DNA of 64,000 nt from Tretioscincus oriximinensis (taxonomy: Eukaryota > Chordata > Lepidosauria > Squamata > Gymnophthalmidae), in the NCBI GenBank assembly GCA_022410635.1, contig JAJVDF010000003.1, forward strand, positions 2,491,421-2,555,420, written 5' to 3'. Of the stretch, positions 1 to 11,082 are shown piece after piece. The notes beneath the pieces are model-generated. The model was not told where the DNA came from, did no database searches, and worked only from the letters and a program-made list of their open reading frames with translations. Numbering within the stretch: position 1 is the first letter of the stretch; the number at the start of each line of letters is the position of its first letter. The translations under genes and the position numbers were made by a program.

Positions 1-23
1 AAAAAAAAAAAAAAAAAAAAAAA
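1..23. repeat. Poly-A run at window start
   Basis: 23 A's from base 1. Probably the tail of a retroelement that begins outside the window. Confidence 0.6.
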
Positions 24-419
24 CCCGGTCTCCTTATCCCACTGACTGGAAAGGGGCCTCTAATCCTATCTTAAAGCTACAGCTAATCAAATTCTTGGTC
101 TTGGAAGCCTTCCAAGAAAGTTCATATATGTACTAACACAGAGAGAGCAAGATACACACACAGATACATGAAAGCTCAAGAAGATAGAAAAGAGGCAACA
201 AGTTGCTTCATCTTTCACCATTTGAACGCTGCAAGCAATGTCCATAACATCCTACTCTGCTTGCTTTTTTTCTGTCTTCAAAGATGGTCTACAAATATCA
301 ACATCTCATCTCTACCTTTTTTCATCTTAATTTGTGTGAGAGTGCAAGCTCACAATTTGTCTTAAGACTTTCTTTTTCATTCCTTTTCTGGTCGCTTGAA
401 AAAGTTTGGCAAGTTGTTT

Positions 420-560
420 TCCAGCTTTAATGGACATGGAAAAGAGGAATTTTCACTAGGTATTATAAGCTGCACCTGGTAAAAAATCCTCTTTACCATA
501 TCCATTAAAGTTGCAAAACTCCTGTCCCAGTTGTTTGTGGCAACCTTCTCTGAAATCTAT
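420..560. mobile_element. Foldback MITE (family C), copy 1
   Basis: CCAGCTTTAATGGACATGGA at the left pairs with ATATCCATTAAAGTTGCAAA at the right; AGGAATTTTCACTAGG pairs with the CCTGGTAAAAAATCCT arm around a short centre. Same structure recurs seven more times in the window. Confidence 0.65.
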
Positions 561-572
561 AGGTATCAAGTA

Positions 573-730
573 GGTAGGGTTACCATATAAAAATGGGGTG
601 GGATATGGAAGGGAGGAATTTTCATCAGGAGCAGCTTATAATGCCTAAAGCACTTGGAGGAAAAATAACTTTTTCACATCCATTAAAGTGCAATGCTCTA
701 TCACAAAATTTTACATGGTAATCCTACAAG
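573..730. mobile_element. Foldback MITE (family C), copy 2
   Basis: Starts AGGGTTACCATATAAA and ends TTTTACATGGTAATCCT: terminal inverted repeats of family C. Adjacent to copy 1. Confidence 0.65.
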
Positions 731-859
731 CAAGGTTGCCACATTTGACAACCTGTAAACTTGGACACATGATTTACTTGGGCTATATCTCAGAATTGGA
801 CTATGCTATTTACATATCAATTCAAACTATATGTAGTTTGACATGTAGGATGGATTTCT

Positions 860-1084
860 GATATGTATCCAGACATCTAGGATGGATGTCTGGATGTTGC
901 CTCTGGGATGGAGCAACAGGCAGGACTCCTGAAATACCATTTGCAAGGAGTCATGAACATGAGCATATATTGCTTTCCTCTGTTTGGACTGCCCAGGTGC
1001 ATCTGGTGGGCCTCTGTGTGACACAGAATGCTGGACTTGATGGGCTGTGGCCTGATCCAGTATGGCTCTTCTTATGTTCTTATG
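860..1084 (+). mobile_element. CR1-type LINE 3' end
   Basis: GGATGTTGCCTCTGGGATGG, CATCTGGTGGGCCTCTGTGT and CCAGTATGGCTCTTCTTATG with a TTCTTATG-type end. The same tail appears at 22.2, 28.7, 31.5, 45.0 and 59.3 kb. Confidence 0.7.
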
Positions 1085-1185
1085 TAACTATGGCAAACCC
1101 ATTTGAGCCCTGCCATAATTTACACTAGCATGTGGATGGTGTGCCCCTGTTCCAAGTTATAGTCCAGAATAAGGCTCAGTGAAAA
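1085..1185. mobile_element. Foldback MITE (family B), right part
   Basis: ATTTGAGCCCTGCCATAATT through CAGAATAAGGCTCAGTG matches the right half of the 56.6-kb copy. Confidence 0.55.
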
Positions 1186-1189
1186 GGAC

Positions 1190-2300
1190 CCCTATTTTTC
1201 AGGCTCTTAATTCCCAAAGATGACCCAATAGGAAGGCTAGATGGAAACGGCAGTCATACCTGTCTCTGTCAGTGGNGGCTGGNCACTGTGTTCGTGAGGT
1301 TCGGCGAACACCCAGAGATTAAAATCAATTCTAAAATCTCCTTTCAAAGAGGAGCTGCCAACAAATCAAAAAGCTTCAGGGAGCTATTTTAATTGGTAAA
1401 AGGGGTTGCCAATCCCTGAACCAATGGGAAGGCTGCCTAGGAGGGGCTATAGTCTCTCTCTCAGTTTCCGTAGAGGTGCCCTTTTGTATTGACATTCAAC
1501 TTGCAGACTGAGAGAGAGACTGGTAAGAGCCTGAAAGTGCCTCCTTCCAGCCACTTTCCTAATTTTGCCGGGGCTGGAGGAACCTGTGCCCCCCTAGCCC
1601 CAAACTGTACCAGCCGCCGCCGGTCTCTGCGCTCATTGTTTTTGCAGGTGGTTTTACAGAGAAAGAAGATGATCTGAAAAAAGCATCCATCTGAATTNTC
1701 TGATCTTCTTAGGCATTTTAATGTTGGAGTTGAAAATAGGCAATCAAATCTTTACTGATATGTGACGTAGAAATGTTAAAGAAAGGGAAAGGAGCAGTAA
1801 GTTAAGTGCAATAAGTCAGTTAGAGGGTGAATCAGTTTCCATGACCAACAATTTGTGAGCAGAGAGGGGCTCAGTGATAATGTCCCTAAGCCCCAGCCAG
1901 CAGAATCAAGAGCAAGAAATGATGGGAGATGTAGCTCTGCAATTCTCATGTGACCGTAGCTTGTTTCCAGTCCCTAAGAGTAATTAAGTTCTAGGATGGC
2001 CAGAGAAGAAGAAATTTCTTGACTAATATATTCTCACACTCATTTGTTCACACCCTCTACAGCATTGGTACATGTTGCTTATTAGCTGATTAAAACTGGT
2101 GACCTCTTCTAGTCCACTGAGAAGTCATTATATGGAGCTCTGTTTTGTCAATCTGGTTGCATCTGTTGCTGGATATACTCTTTGAGTTCCAATTGTAGCA
2201 CATATCATGGAGAACATTGCCCAGAGCTCTGTAAAGCCTGAATGTGTGCTAACTATAGAAACATGCTTAATATAATACACATGCTCAGAAACAATATTTA
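1190..2300. other. Intergenic stretch, nothing recognised
   Basis: Three short open frames without recognisable protein; scattered N bases near 1276-1283. No repeat family recognised. Confidence 0.5.
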
Positions 2301-2304
2301 TTCT

Positions 2305-2535
2305 AGTGTAGTGATTAGAGTGTCAGACTCAGACTGTTATCTAGAAGTCTCCTGGGTTGATTCTGCACTCCTTCACAAAAGCCAGCTGGGAGACCTTGGA
2401 CTTGTCACAGTTTTTCAGAGTTCTCTCAGCCCCATGTACTTCACAAGGTGTTTGTTGTGAATAGAAGAACAGAAGGTTATGTTAATTGCTTTGACTCCCT
2501 TCGAGTTGAGAAAAGCATGATATAAAATCTCCTCC
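2305..2535 (+). mobile_element. Sauria SINE
   Basis: tRNA-derived head with B-box-like GGGTTGATTCTGC, then AAGCCAGCTGGGAGACCTTG, TCTCTCAGCCCCATGTACTT, and tail GAGAAAAGCATGATATAAA. Diagnostic of squamates. Confidence 0.75.
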
Positions 2536-3075
2536 TCCCCCTTCTCCTTCTGGTCCTTCTTTTCCTTCTTTTTTATTAGAATTGTCCAAATAGATTCTTA
2601 CACATATACTTGGAAAGTCTTGCTAACATTTCTAAAAATGTTCAAATCAACAGGCAGTAACTCATACAGTATAAATGGAGCTCTAGCATTCNTTCTAAAT
2701 AATACAGCATTCCATAAAATATTGGACACCACATCAGTTCAATATTTTACTTTCCTTCTCCCCCCATCCTTCTTATAGATAGGGTGATGGTTTTGATCTG
2801 CTGTTGTGTAATTTTTAATTATCATGCTAAAACTTTGATCATGTAGACTTGGAAGAAAAGTATTAGAATGCAGTGAAGTATCCAGACTGCAAGGTACTTA
2901 TCAGTATATTCCACACATAAGCAGTTTGATACACATTTACTTATGGCACATTAAGCTCACTATNGGTTCAGCCATGTAAAAACATCACACCTATTTTTTG
3001 TTGTGTAAAATAAAAAGTGGCCCTCCTCTTAATTTGTTTTTGTATTTATTCTTTTACCTGCCATTATCTATGATG

Positions 3076-3201
3076 GATTTCAAAGAAATAGCCATGTTAG
3101 TGTTAGAGACTAACAAGAAAAAGGCAGGCAGTATGAGCTTTTGTAGACAAGTCTACTTCTTCAGAAGGTATTAAGGTGCTACAAGCCCTTGTTAGATTAT
3201 C
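3076..3201. mobile_element. Penelope terminal fragment
   Basis: Contains AGACTAACAAGAAAAAGG and TTTGTAGACAAGTCTACTTC, the same terminal sequence as at 60.4 kb. A palindromic MITE follows directly at 3202. Confidence 0.65.
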
Positions 3202-3283
3202 TATACTGCTCAAAACAATTAAGGGAACACTTAGTGTTACATTGTTATGATAAAGTGTTCCCTTAATTGTTTTGAGCAGTATA
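3202..3283. mobile_element. Perfect 31-bp-arm palindrome, mini mariner-like element
   Basis: Arms 3202-3232 and 3253-3283 are perfect reverse complements (TACTGCTCAAAACAATTAAG ...), loop 20 bp, TA at both ends as expected for Tc1/mariner insertion. One arm-length copy of the same end occurs at 22464-22494. Confidence 0.75.
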
Positions 3284-3289
3284 TGATGG

Positions 3290-4485
3290 ATATTTGTAAG
3301 TTCAACTAGAAATTTCAGAGTCATGGTTGATTGCACACCCCAGTAATTTCAGCACTGCTACAATCAATCAGTAATATTTTTCTTTGCATCATTTCATGTG
3401 CATTCATCTGAGTTGCTTCATTTTGCTATGCTTTGGCACTTTCTATGAGAANGAATGGAACTCTTATAATTTATAGTATATAGTGTAAGCTTGAACATGC
3501 TATGAAACCCAGAAACATTAAAATGATCTCTGGCTTAGTCTTGGAACTGTGAAACTTTCTGCCTGTAAAATCTCTGAAAACACAGTTGAATATACAGTCT
3601 TCTATTACATCAGATAAAGTTAATAGGATTTTTTTTCTGGCTGTGGTCCTGTACCACTAAAACTTCTAACTCAGGACAATTTCAAAAGGAAATCAACTGA
3701 AGCTGGAGTGCGCAATTCACAACCTGCCTCCACTACCATGTATGATAAGAATTCTGTTGAGGTGGTAGTTACGGAGAATAAGGGACCTACTGGAGGGCAG
3801 GGAAAGAAAAAGTCTGGTTGCATGAATTTTTACAGATTAAGACTTTTTGGACTACTTTCTGGAACAGAGTAAGTCCAAGTGCAAATCAGGCCTACCTACT
3901 TCTTTAGAAGCAATAGAGCGAGTGACTAGGAACATATTATGAATACTCTTGTCCCTAGATAGGAATTCAAGGCAACTGAGGAAGTAGATTTAGATCCTCC
4001 TTTATACGAGTTAAAAACTGTAAGGGTGTTAAATTCCAAAATAACCCAGTCACGGGTCCATGTACCTTCATCCTTTAAAATTTTTTTTTAGAAAACTGTT
4101 AAATCCATGTGGAACAGACGACTAAGCAGAAAGTGAATACTGAGCATGCACTGTATGCGCTTCTGCACTGTCTTGTGCTAGCATCTTCTCGCAATATCCT
4201 GGTAATCCCATTAAGGATTGTACAGACAAGACGGCTTCTCACCTTACACGGTTGCAAGCATGGCCATTTCAGAAAATACTAGCACATGACCTTTTTTCCA
4301 GCTGCATTGAGGAAAGTTCTGGGTTCTTTGTGAAAATTCCATTAACAGATGGAGTCATCATGAAGATACTACTATCATAGTAGGAAAACCTCATGTACCT
4401 GTAACCTTAGTCTAACAAAATCCATAGTACCAACTTTTTTCTAAGGTGAGACAAAGCCCCTTGTTAGACTTTTTGAGAAACTGTT
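3290..4485. other. Intergenic stretch, nothing recognised
   Basis: AT-rich, no open frame or repeat block that I can place. Confidence 0.5.
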
Positions 4486-4490
4486 CCCCC

Positions 4491-4598
4491 TGACACACAC
4501 TTTTAACCAGCTCTGAAGAACTGGACTGAACCAGAATTTTCTTCTTCTTCCTGGATTAATCCAGTTCTTCAGGACTGAAAATGGATTAAAAGTACATG
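4491..4598. mobile_element. Foldback MITE (family A)
   Basis: CTGAAGAACTGGACTGAACC at 4513-4532 pairs with GGATTAATCCAGTTCTTCAG at about 4552-4572; the ends ACACTTTTAACC and GGATTAAAAGTACATGT pair as well. A hairpin of about 105 bp, family recurring six more times. Confidence 0.65.
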
Positions 4599-4604
4599 TC
4601 TGAT

Positions 4605-6685
4605 GTTACTGTGAATCACCCCAGAATCTTTTTGGTGAAAGGTATATACTAATTTTTAACTAAACAATTGAAAGTAATAGCTATTTTGGCTCCTGGAATT
4701 GAAAACTAGGAAGGGAAAGATCCCACCCTAACATTTTTGGAAGGTCCAGCTGTTCTCTAGTCATTATTGTCAAGGATTTGTTAGTCCTTAAAGTTCTTCT
4801 AACTAGACCTCCTTGGGTACATTGTGTTTGATCTAGTACAAAATGGTTATCTGTTTACTCTCCCTTCTTTCCCACCACTACAGATTTTACAGAATGAGTT
4901 TTCACGGGGCATGTCTGCCCTTGTGCAGCACCTTGTGGTGATACCCTAAATTACATGTTGCATTTTAGTAATACTTTGGACCACTTGCATCTGGGGTTAA
5001 AGAAAGAACATGTGATGGAAAACAGACATTTTCAGCTTTTTCTAGGGTGTCAACCTCTATGGTGAAAATGAAGTTTGAATCACGATACAAAAATGTAGAT
5101 GATAAATAATGAAGAGGATAAAAAGAATATGCTGAATTATGAAGAAAAAAATTACAGCTGACTCATATTTCTTCCATGTAGCCCATAGCTTGAGACAAAA
5201 CTTTAAAAAAGATTTTTTAAAATAGTCATACTTGTGTGAGTGTCTAGTGGGTTTTGTTTTAAGAGCACTTATTGGTGAAATCAAACATTTAGAATTTAAA
5301 TAAATAAATAAAGGTGAAAAAAATTCTAGCAACTGTCTGCTCTGAAAACTGAAAGTATTAAATTGATCACCATATGATATTCCGCTCTTACTCAGCTTTC
5401 TGAGAAATCCTGCTTACATCTGTTTTTTCTTCATTCTTATAAATGCTGAATCCAGATTGAGAATTGGATATCTTTCACACAAATAAAATCCCTAAATTTA
5501 TTATTTATTATATTTCTATCCCACTCTTTGGCTACAGGCACATGAGGTTTTCCTACTGCAATGTTAGTATTATCATGATGACTCCACTGCACATGCTAAT
5601 GGAATTTTTGTAGTACACATGAAAAAAAGGTCCTTTGCCCTGGAATATTATTTTGCTGATATTTTTCGAAGTGGCCATGACTTGCTGCCATGGAGGCAAG
5701 AAGCCTTCCTGTGTGTACAGATCCTTAATGGGATTACCAGAATACTGCAAGAAAACACTAGCACAAGACAATGCAGAATCATATATTAAGTATGCTCAGT
5801 ATATACTTCTTGGTTAGTTGTCTCCTCTGTTCCATGTGGATTTTGCAGGTGGGTATGAATGAGTGAAGACTGTATTTTTAGACAGGGTTTTACTCGTCAT
5901 GTGAAAGGGGGCTATATCTCAAGATCTTAGGATGAATTGCAACAATATAATTTTAAAAGAATCTACTAAAAATAAAAACTGAACTTGAAAGTGGAAAGAG
6001 GAAGTTCTTTCCTCAGCCAAAGACTAGGATAAACAGGTGCAATTTTATCAATTTTTAAAATATATACTATGAAAATGCTAGTCACACCTCAAGAATGGAA
6101 ACTAGAGCCTCACTTTAAAGTCCTGCTTCACAAGGTAATATCTTTACAACAGTTTGTTATCCCAATGCTGAGTAATCCAAAAGATATTATATAGACTCCC
6201 ACTTTATAAATGAAAATTTGGTCTGCTTGTGGTCAAGAATCACCTGTATTTCATAGTCTGAGGACTACCAACAAAAAGATCCTATTCCAAGTACCCACTC
6301 TTTCATCTGATGTTAAACTAATCTTACTTTAGAAATTTGGGACCCAAAGTTAACAAATTGAATTAAGTTCAGTAATGATCTGGCAATCAGTGCAGCACTT
6401 CAAAAACCATTATGATATATGTTTGGCTAGTTGTACCGATTTGAATTTTGCACCAGCTGCAGCTTCCAAATCATCTTCAAGAGTAGCATAAAGCATATAT
6501 TAGCACAATCCAATAGGGAAATTAACAGACTATGGACTACTGTTGCCAGATCCATTTTAGTCCAGAAAGGGACAACCAGCTGGAAGTAAAGGCATATTGC
6601 CACGTTTTCATCTGGTCTTGCACAGGGGAATACAAATATGCATGTTAATAATTAGATTTCTGAGTTATTTCAAGTGTATCAATTG
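4605..6685. other. Intergenic stretch, nothing recognised
   Basis: Small opposing open frames around 5.6-5.8 kb overlap on both strands and match nothing. A pyrimidine/TTTATT-rich stretch at 5495-5525 may be a repeat end. Confidence 0.45.
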
Positions 6686-6689
6686 TTAG

Positions 6690-6837
6690 GAGAATGGATG
6701 CGTAGGTTGGCAAGATAGGTAGGATTCCTCTGAATACTATTTGCAGGGAGAGTGGGCGAAGCTTTTTCATTCTGCTGTTCAATAATACACAGAAGCAATT
6801 GGTGGGCCACTGTATGAGACAGAGTGCTTCATTGGAT
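6690..6837 (+). mobile_element. CR1-type LINE 3' end, degenerate
   Basis: GCAATTGGTGGGCCACTGTA and GAGACAGAGTGCTTCATTGG match the tail seen at 31.5 kb. Confidence 0.55.
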
Positions 6838-6962
6838 TAGGGTTCCCACCTAAATCTTGGTTATAGCTTTGGCTGTTTAATGGGTATGAAAAAATGATTT
6901 TCCTCCTAGGTGCATTAGAAGCTGCATCAGGTGAAAAGTCCTCTCTTTAATAGATCCACATA
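6838..6962. mobile_element. Foldback MITE (family C), degenerate copy
   Basis: GTTTAATGGGTATGAAAAAA and CAGGTGAAAAGTCCTC with TTTAATAGATCCACA are recognisable family C arms. Confidence 0.5.
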
Positions 6963-7282
6963 GATCTTTTTTTTCTTGTTGAAAGTGCAAACCTTTATAT
7001 TACTATAAAGGGAAATAGTGCAATAATAAAAAAAGATGAAGCCACTATTCCAGTTTCTACAAGAAAGCAAATAGCAGTTAAAAAGTAAGTATATAAATAA
7101 ATAAACAGCAGATGAGAAACACCAAAAGGGTGTTGGAAATCCAGCATATAGAAAATTCAAGTGAATTTTAGAACAGTAATTGTATAATTCTATGAGGTAC
7201 AGATTACATTAATCCAACTTGCTTTTCAAAACAAGAATTTTTAAATAAATATGATTCCAAANGTAGAGACCCGGTTGAGGTG

Positions 7283-7335
7283 CTATTCCAACACATACTT
7301 TTAATCCTTCTTCAGTCCTGCATAACTGGACTATT
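7283..7335. mobile_element. Foldback MITE (family A), half copy
   Basis: CACATACTTTTAATCCTTCT and CAGTCCTGCATAACTGGACT are the left half of family A; an L1-like fragment follows. Confidence 0.5.
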
Positions 7336-7830
7336 TTTTATTATTATTATTAAAGTTTTTATTTATAATAACAAAACCATACACAAGATAACATTCACAA
7401 CAATATACAAGATAACAAACAAAAACAGACCCCCCACCCTCCACCCACATCCCCGGGGATACNAGAAAGATATATATAATTATGAAAACAATCTTAACTC
7501 CATAAAGGACATTATTGGGTCAAATAAATGTGGATTAAGCGTAGATAGAGCATAGATAATGAGCACCTTCCATTTGATTGTCCAAGAAAGATGTATATGA
7601 TGTCCTATATGTTTCGCTCTTTTCTCATATAACAAATCAAACTTCATGAAATTTAATAAATAAGAAAACCATTCTGATAAATTCCATGTGGAAAAATCTT
7701 TCCAGCCTTTCGCAACTACTAGGTGTGCAGCGTAGATGGAATAATTAATAAAACAGTGTGTTTCTGTCGACTGGTTAGACAATTGTATATTGCCAAAAAT
7801 CCAAAGTTTCGGGTTCGTTTGAACATTTAC
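7336..7830 (-). mobile_element. L1-like LINE ORF2 C-terminal fragment
   Basis: Minus-strand frame 7782-7483 reads YSIYAAHLVVAKGWK and WNLSEWFSYLLNFMKFDLLY, the pattern of the end of L1 ORF2 (AAxLxxAxxWK...W). An A/C-rich 3' UTR follows toward 7336, plus-strand T-run. One N. Confidence 0.5.
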
Positions 7831-7839
7831 ATTTGAAAT

Positions 7840-7945
7840 TTCCTGTATAGATCTATTTTAAGTGTTTTATGGTATTTTATTGTGATCTGCCCTGAGACCC
7901 TTGGGGTATAGGGCAGAATATAAATGTAAATAAATAAATAAACCC
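7840..7945 (+). mobile_element. SINE or LINE 3' tail fragment
   Basis: TGCCCTGAGACCCTTGGGGT, TATAGGGCAGAATATAAATG and AATA repeats match the tail of the 17.8-kb SINE. Confidence 0.5.
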
Positions 7946-8069
7946 TAGATTAAATGGGCTATGGCTCAAATCCACAGGGTTCCTTTTATGTTATGTTATT
8001 ATTAGTCCCCAAAATAGATAGCCTTTTGCCAACCCTCTCTTGTCTCAAAAACATTATGGCTAGAATTAG

Positions 8070-8178
8070 ATGTGTACTTTTACTCCGACATTATGAAGAA
8101 CTGGACTAAACCACAAAAATGTGTCCACCCCTCCCCCTGGTTTAATCCAGTTATTCAGAACTGACTTAAAAGTACANG
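8070..8178. mobile_element. Foldback MITE (family A)
   Basis: Outer ends TGTGTACTTTTACTCC and CTTAAAAGTACA pair, inner arms GAAGAACTGGACTAAACCA and TGGTTTAATCCAGTTATTC pair. Confidence 0.65.
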
Positions 8179-8787
8179 TTTGACATCCAGTCTGTAAGAA
8201 TATTACGCCCCCACTGGTGAGAGACTGTGTCCTCACAGGGAACAGCAAATTGCACCAAGAAATCAATATGTTAGCTAAATAAGGAAGTCAAAAACATGTC
8301 ATTAAAACACCAAAGGAAGANATCTGTATAGTTGCCAAGAATACATCAAGCTCAATTTAAAGAATCTTATTGTGATAATTTAGAGATCAAAGTTCAAATC
8401 CCAATGATGTTTGCTTGGCCTAGTCACTTGCTTGTTCATAGATTGCTGAGAGGATAAAAATAGGAAGACAGAGAACTGGAGACACCTTGTTGCTGGTGGG
8501 ATATAAAAAATGACTCAATCTATGACTGTAGAGGGGGTAAGTAAAATTAAAAGCAATTAAATTTGAAAAAAACCTGATGTATGATTTTCACTATTTTCTC
8601 CTAGAGGTTAATGCATGCAAATTGCAGTGCCCTTCTTAAACCAATAATAGGAAATAATCATCTTAGAAAGGCTGAATGAATTAACTACTGCTGTAGGATG
8701 GACGTCAGATTAAGTGTCCTTTCCTTCTGTACATTCTTAACTTTTCAAGACCAAATGATGCCAGTTGTACATTGGGATTGGATTATC

Positions 8788-8990
8788 ACTAGGGTTGCCA
8801 TAAAAAACACAGGAGAGCTTCAGCTTTAATGGGTGCAGCAAAGATGAAATTGCAGAAGGGGCATCTTATAATTCCTACAACACCTGCAGGAAATTTTTCT
8901 TGCAGAAAATTTTTCTTGTCTACATGCACAAAGCTGCAGTTTTTCTATCCTGATTTTTTATTGGTGTACACTACAACAAAAGATGGGCTG
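8788..8990. mobile_element. Foldback MITE (family C), degenerate copy
   Basis: Opens CTAGGGTTGCCATAAAAAAC and contains GCTTTAATGGGTGCAGC with CACCTGCAGGAAATTTTTC, the family C arms. Confidence 0.5.
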
Positions 8991-9059
8991 CAGTCACACC
9001 TAAGTTTTAATGCAGCTTCAGTCCATTTTGAAAACAGAAAAACTTATCATAAAAGGCAT

Positions 9060-9700
9060 GCAGATGAGCCAAATTGGGCCTATCTGTCATAGTCTACACC
9101 AGCATGGGGATGGTAGGGTCCTGTCCTGGAGTACCTTGGAATAGGGACCTNCTATCTGCATGCAAGTGTAAACTATGGTAGGCTCCATTTGACTCAATCA
9201 TATATCAGTACAGACTGTAGCAGGCCCCACTCACTTATCTGCTTGCCTGTATTGGAAGGACACATCATAAAAGTGAATGGNCTATATTAGCATGCAGATG
9301 AGCCAAACTGGGCCTACCATATACTAGCATGCATAAGGCAGGAGAAATAACTCGGAATAGGAATCTGCCATCCGTATGGCAGTGTAGATCAAGGCAAGCC
9401 CTATTTGGCTTATCTGCATGCCAGTATATACCATGGCAAGTCACATTTTGAGCCTGCCATTGTCTATACTAGCATGTGGATGATTTTCGAATAGGATCCT
9501 GCTATCTTCTAGCATAGGTTATGGTAGGCTCCACCTAGGTGATCCACATGACCACATGGGGCCTGCCATAGTCTATGCCAACATGGGGATGGCAGGTCGC
9601 CATCTTGGAATTCTTGGGAATGGGGATCTGTCACCCGCAGGCCAGTATAGTTTATAGCAGGCCACCTTTTCCAAGATACTACAGTCCATAATAAGCCTCA
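9060..9700. mobile_element. Cluster of family B foldback units
   Basis: The motif pair ACTAGCATGxGGATGG / ATCTGCATGCxAGTGTA and GCCTGCCATAGTCTA recurs at least six times in both orientations across about 640 bp, so whole and partial units are stacked or nested here. It ends with CAGTCCATAATAAGCCTCAG at about 9680. Confidence 0.65.
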
Positions 9701-9887
9701 GTGCAAATTCACGAAGCTTCTTGGGCAGCTGCCTGCACCGTGGTTTATACGCCAACCTCTCAACTTTAGTTTAGTGCAGTGATGGATCGGTGTATCAAAA
9801 TCCATAAGAAAACCTAGCTTATCTTAGGTGCTGCGTCACATCTAGAAATATCCATAATTGTGGGATATTTGTAGCTATTCAAAAGCA

Positions 9888-10057
9888 TGAATTGCAAGAA
9901 ATTGCAACTGACAGCAAGTAGATACATGGGAACCACCACAGCCTTGTGGGGAAGATAGAATGTCAGCCTTCGGGCAAAATACCCTTGTAAGCCGCTTTGA
10001 GTCCCTTTGAAAGGTGAGAAAAGCGGGGTATAACAATCCAGTTCTTCTTCTTCTTTG
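9888..10057 (+). mobile_element. tRNA-derived SINE, second family, 3' part
   Basis: GCAAGAAATTGCAACTGACA, GAAGATAGAATGTCAGCC, GTAAGCCGCTTTGAGTCCCT and TTCTTCTTCTTC tail; the tRNA-like head is missing. Confidence 0.65.
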
Positions 10058-10517
10058 AGTCTAGAAAAAAAGTTATATTTTTGATGTATGTGTTTATTAA
10101 AGAAGCAAAAACAAATGTGACTTTTTTGTTGCTGAATTTCGTTTGCTAAATCTTCAATTGAAGTTTGGTATTTCATACACTTCAGGGCCAAGCAAGCACT
10201 CTTAACTTCATCTGTCAGTCAGGTTTTTTAAATTGGTTTTAATATTATTTAAGGCTGAGAATCTGCACATGCATGCGTAAATTTTCTCTCTCCATTTTTT
10301 TTTTTTTACAAAATTCTTAAATTTTAACTTAATCAGGGTAGTGGTGTGTCACCCAAAACGTCTTGGCGTGTCACCTCCCACACGTGTGTCATAAGATTGC
10401 CATCACTGCTTTGGTGGCTTCCTTCAGTTTCCCTGCCAGGCCTGGCTCCTTCATGCTTTCTCTTTCCCTCTGTTCCACAAACAACATCCCCAAGCCTTCG
10501 GCCTTCGCTCTCATCCC

Positions 10518-10531
10518 GTCTCCGTGGCAAC
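10518..10531 (+). promoter_or_regulatory. RFX X-box-like site, one mismatch
   Basis: GTCTCC, spacer GT, GGCAAC. The right half is perfect and the left half differs at one position (T where a purine is expected). It abuts a CCAAT box at 10531-10535, an arrangement common at RFX/NF-Y promoters. Confidence 0.45.
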
Positions 10532-10589
10532 CAATCCTCCCCTGCTGNTGCTCTTGCGCCCATCCAATAGACGTCACCGGCGCACCTCC

Positions 10590-10805
10590 TCCTCTCTAGC
10601 GGCTAGAGGACGCAGCCGAACCGATGCCGCCTAAGGGGGAGACTAAGGCCTATGTCGGTTGCTAGGGCGACGGCTCCTCCTTCAGGCAGGCGCCGCTGCT
10701 GGTTGCTGCCTCGCTGCTGTTCGGCCTTTTGGGCCGCTGGGGCGCGTGTGAGTAGGGAGGCCAGGCGGGGCGCCCGCCGCTGCTTCTCTGCTGCTCCACG
10801 GGCAG
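10590..10805 (+). other. WDR17: Probable non-coding first exon of WDR17 (5' UTR)
   Basis: The first coding exon starts with an acceptor only 6 nt before the ATG, so an upstream exon must exist. The CpG-rich block offers two donors: GTGAGT at 10748 and GTAGGC after CAG at 10806. The 5' limit is a guess, placed just downstream of the CCAAT and CRE-like sites. A 13-codon upstream ORF (ATG 10624, stop 10663-10665) would be in this exon if transcription starts before it. The two longer open frames here, one per strand, are by-products of GC-rich DNA. Confidence 0.4.
10658..10671 (-). promoter_or_regulatory. RFX X-box, full consensus match
   Basis: Read on the minus strand it is GTCGCC, spacer CT, AGCAAC, fitting GTNRCC-N(0-3)-RGYAAC at all twelve defined positions. 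X-boxes bind RFX factors and are typical of ciliary gene promoters. It lies inside the CpG-rich promoter block. Confidence 0.55.
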
Positions 10806-11082
10806 GTAGGCAAAAGGGACGCGGAGTGGGGAACCGAGGCCGCACACGCGTGCCTGGAGGAAGCCATACCGCTCTGTCAGCGAAGCTCGTCTGGAGCCCC
10901 TCAGATGATGGCATCATGGATGCTCCATCCAAAGGATGGGTGGGGAGGAGACCTGTAGCTGCATCCATACTTTCTTCCTTTATTGTATAGTTGGATATTG
11001 CAGAGTAAAGCAGTCTCAGGCAGGCAGGCATTCATTCCAGAATAGCTAAGTAAGGTGTAATAAATAAGGGATGGCTGCCTAG

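Larger units (their letters stand above)
10518..10671 (+). promoter_or_regulatory. WDR17: GC-rich promoter of WDR17 with CCAAT boxes, CRE-like site and two X-boxes
   Basis: The only strongly GC- and CpG-rich block in the window lies at about 10.49-10.87 kb, 10 kb before the first coding exon and in the right orientation. Visible sites are CCAAT at 10531-10535 and 10564-10568, GACGTCAC at 10570-10577, an RFX-type X-box at 10518-10531 (one mismatch to GTNRCC-N2-RGYAAC) and a second at 10658-10671 that on the minus strand matches the consensus fully (GTCGCC-CT-AGCAAC). No TATA box is seen. Assignment to WDR17 rests on position and strand; a bidirectional promoter cannot be excluded. Confidence 0.65.

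Noticed and set aside
3103..3336. 77-aa minus-strand frame
   Set aside because: It spans a Penelope fragment and the palindromic mariner-like element; no protein homology.
10603..11031. 142-aa and 112-aa opposing frames over the CpG-rich block
   Set aside because: Overlapping frames on both strands are expected in GC-rich DNA; composition is low-complexity Arg/Ala/Pro and no homology is seen.
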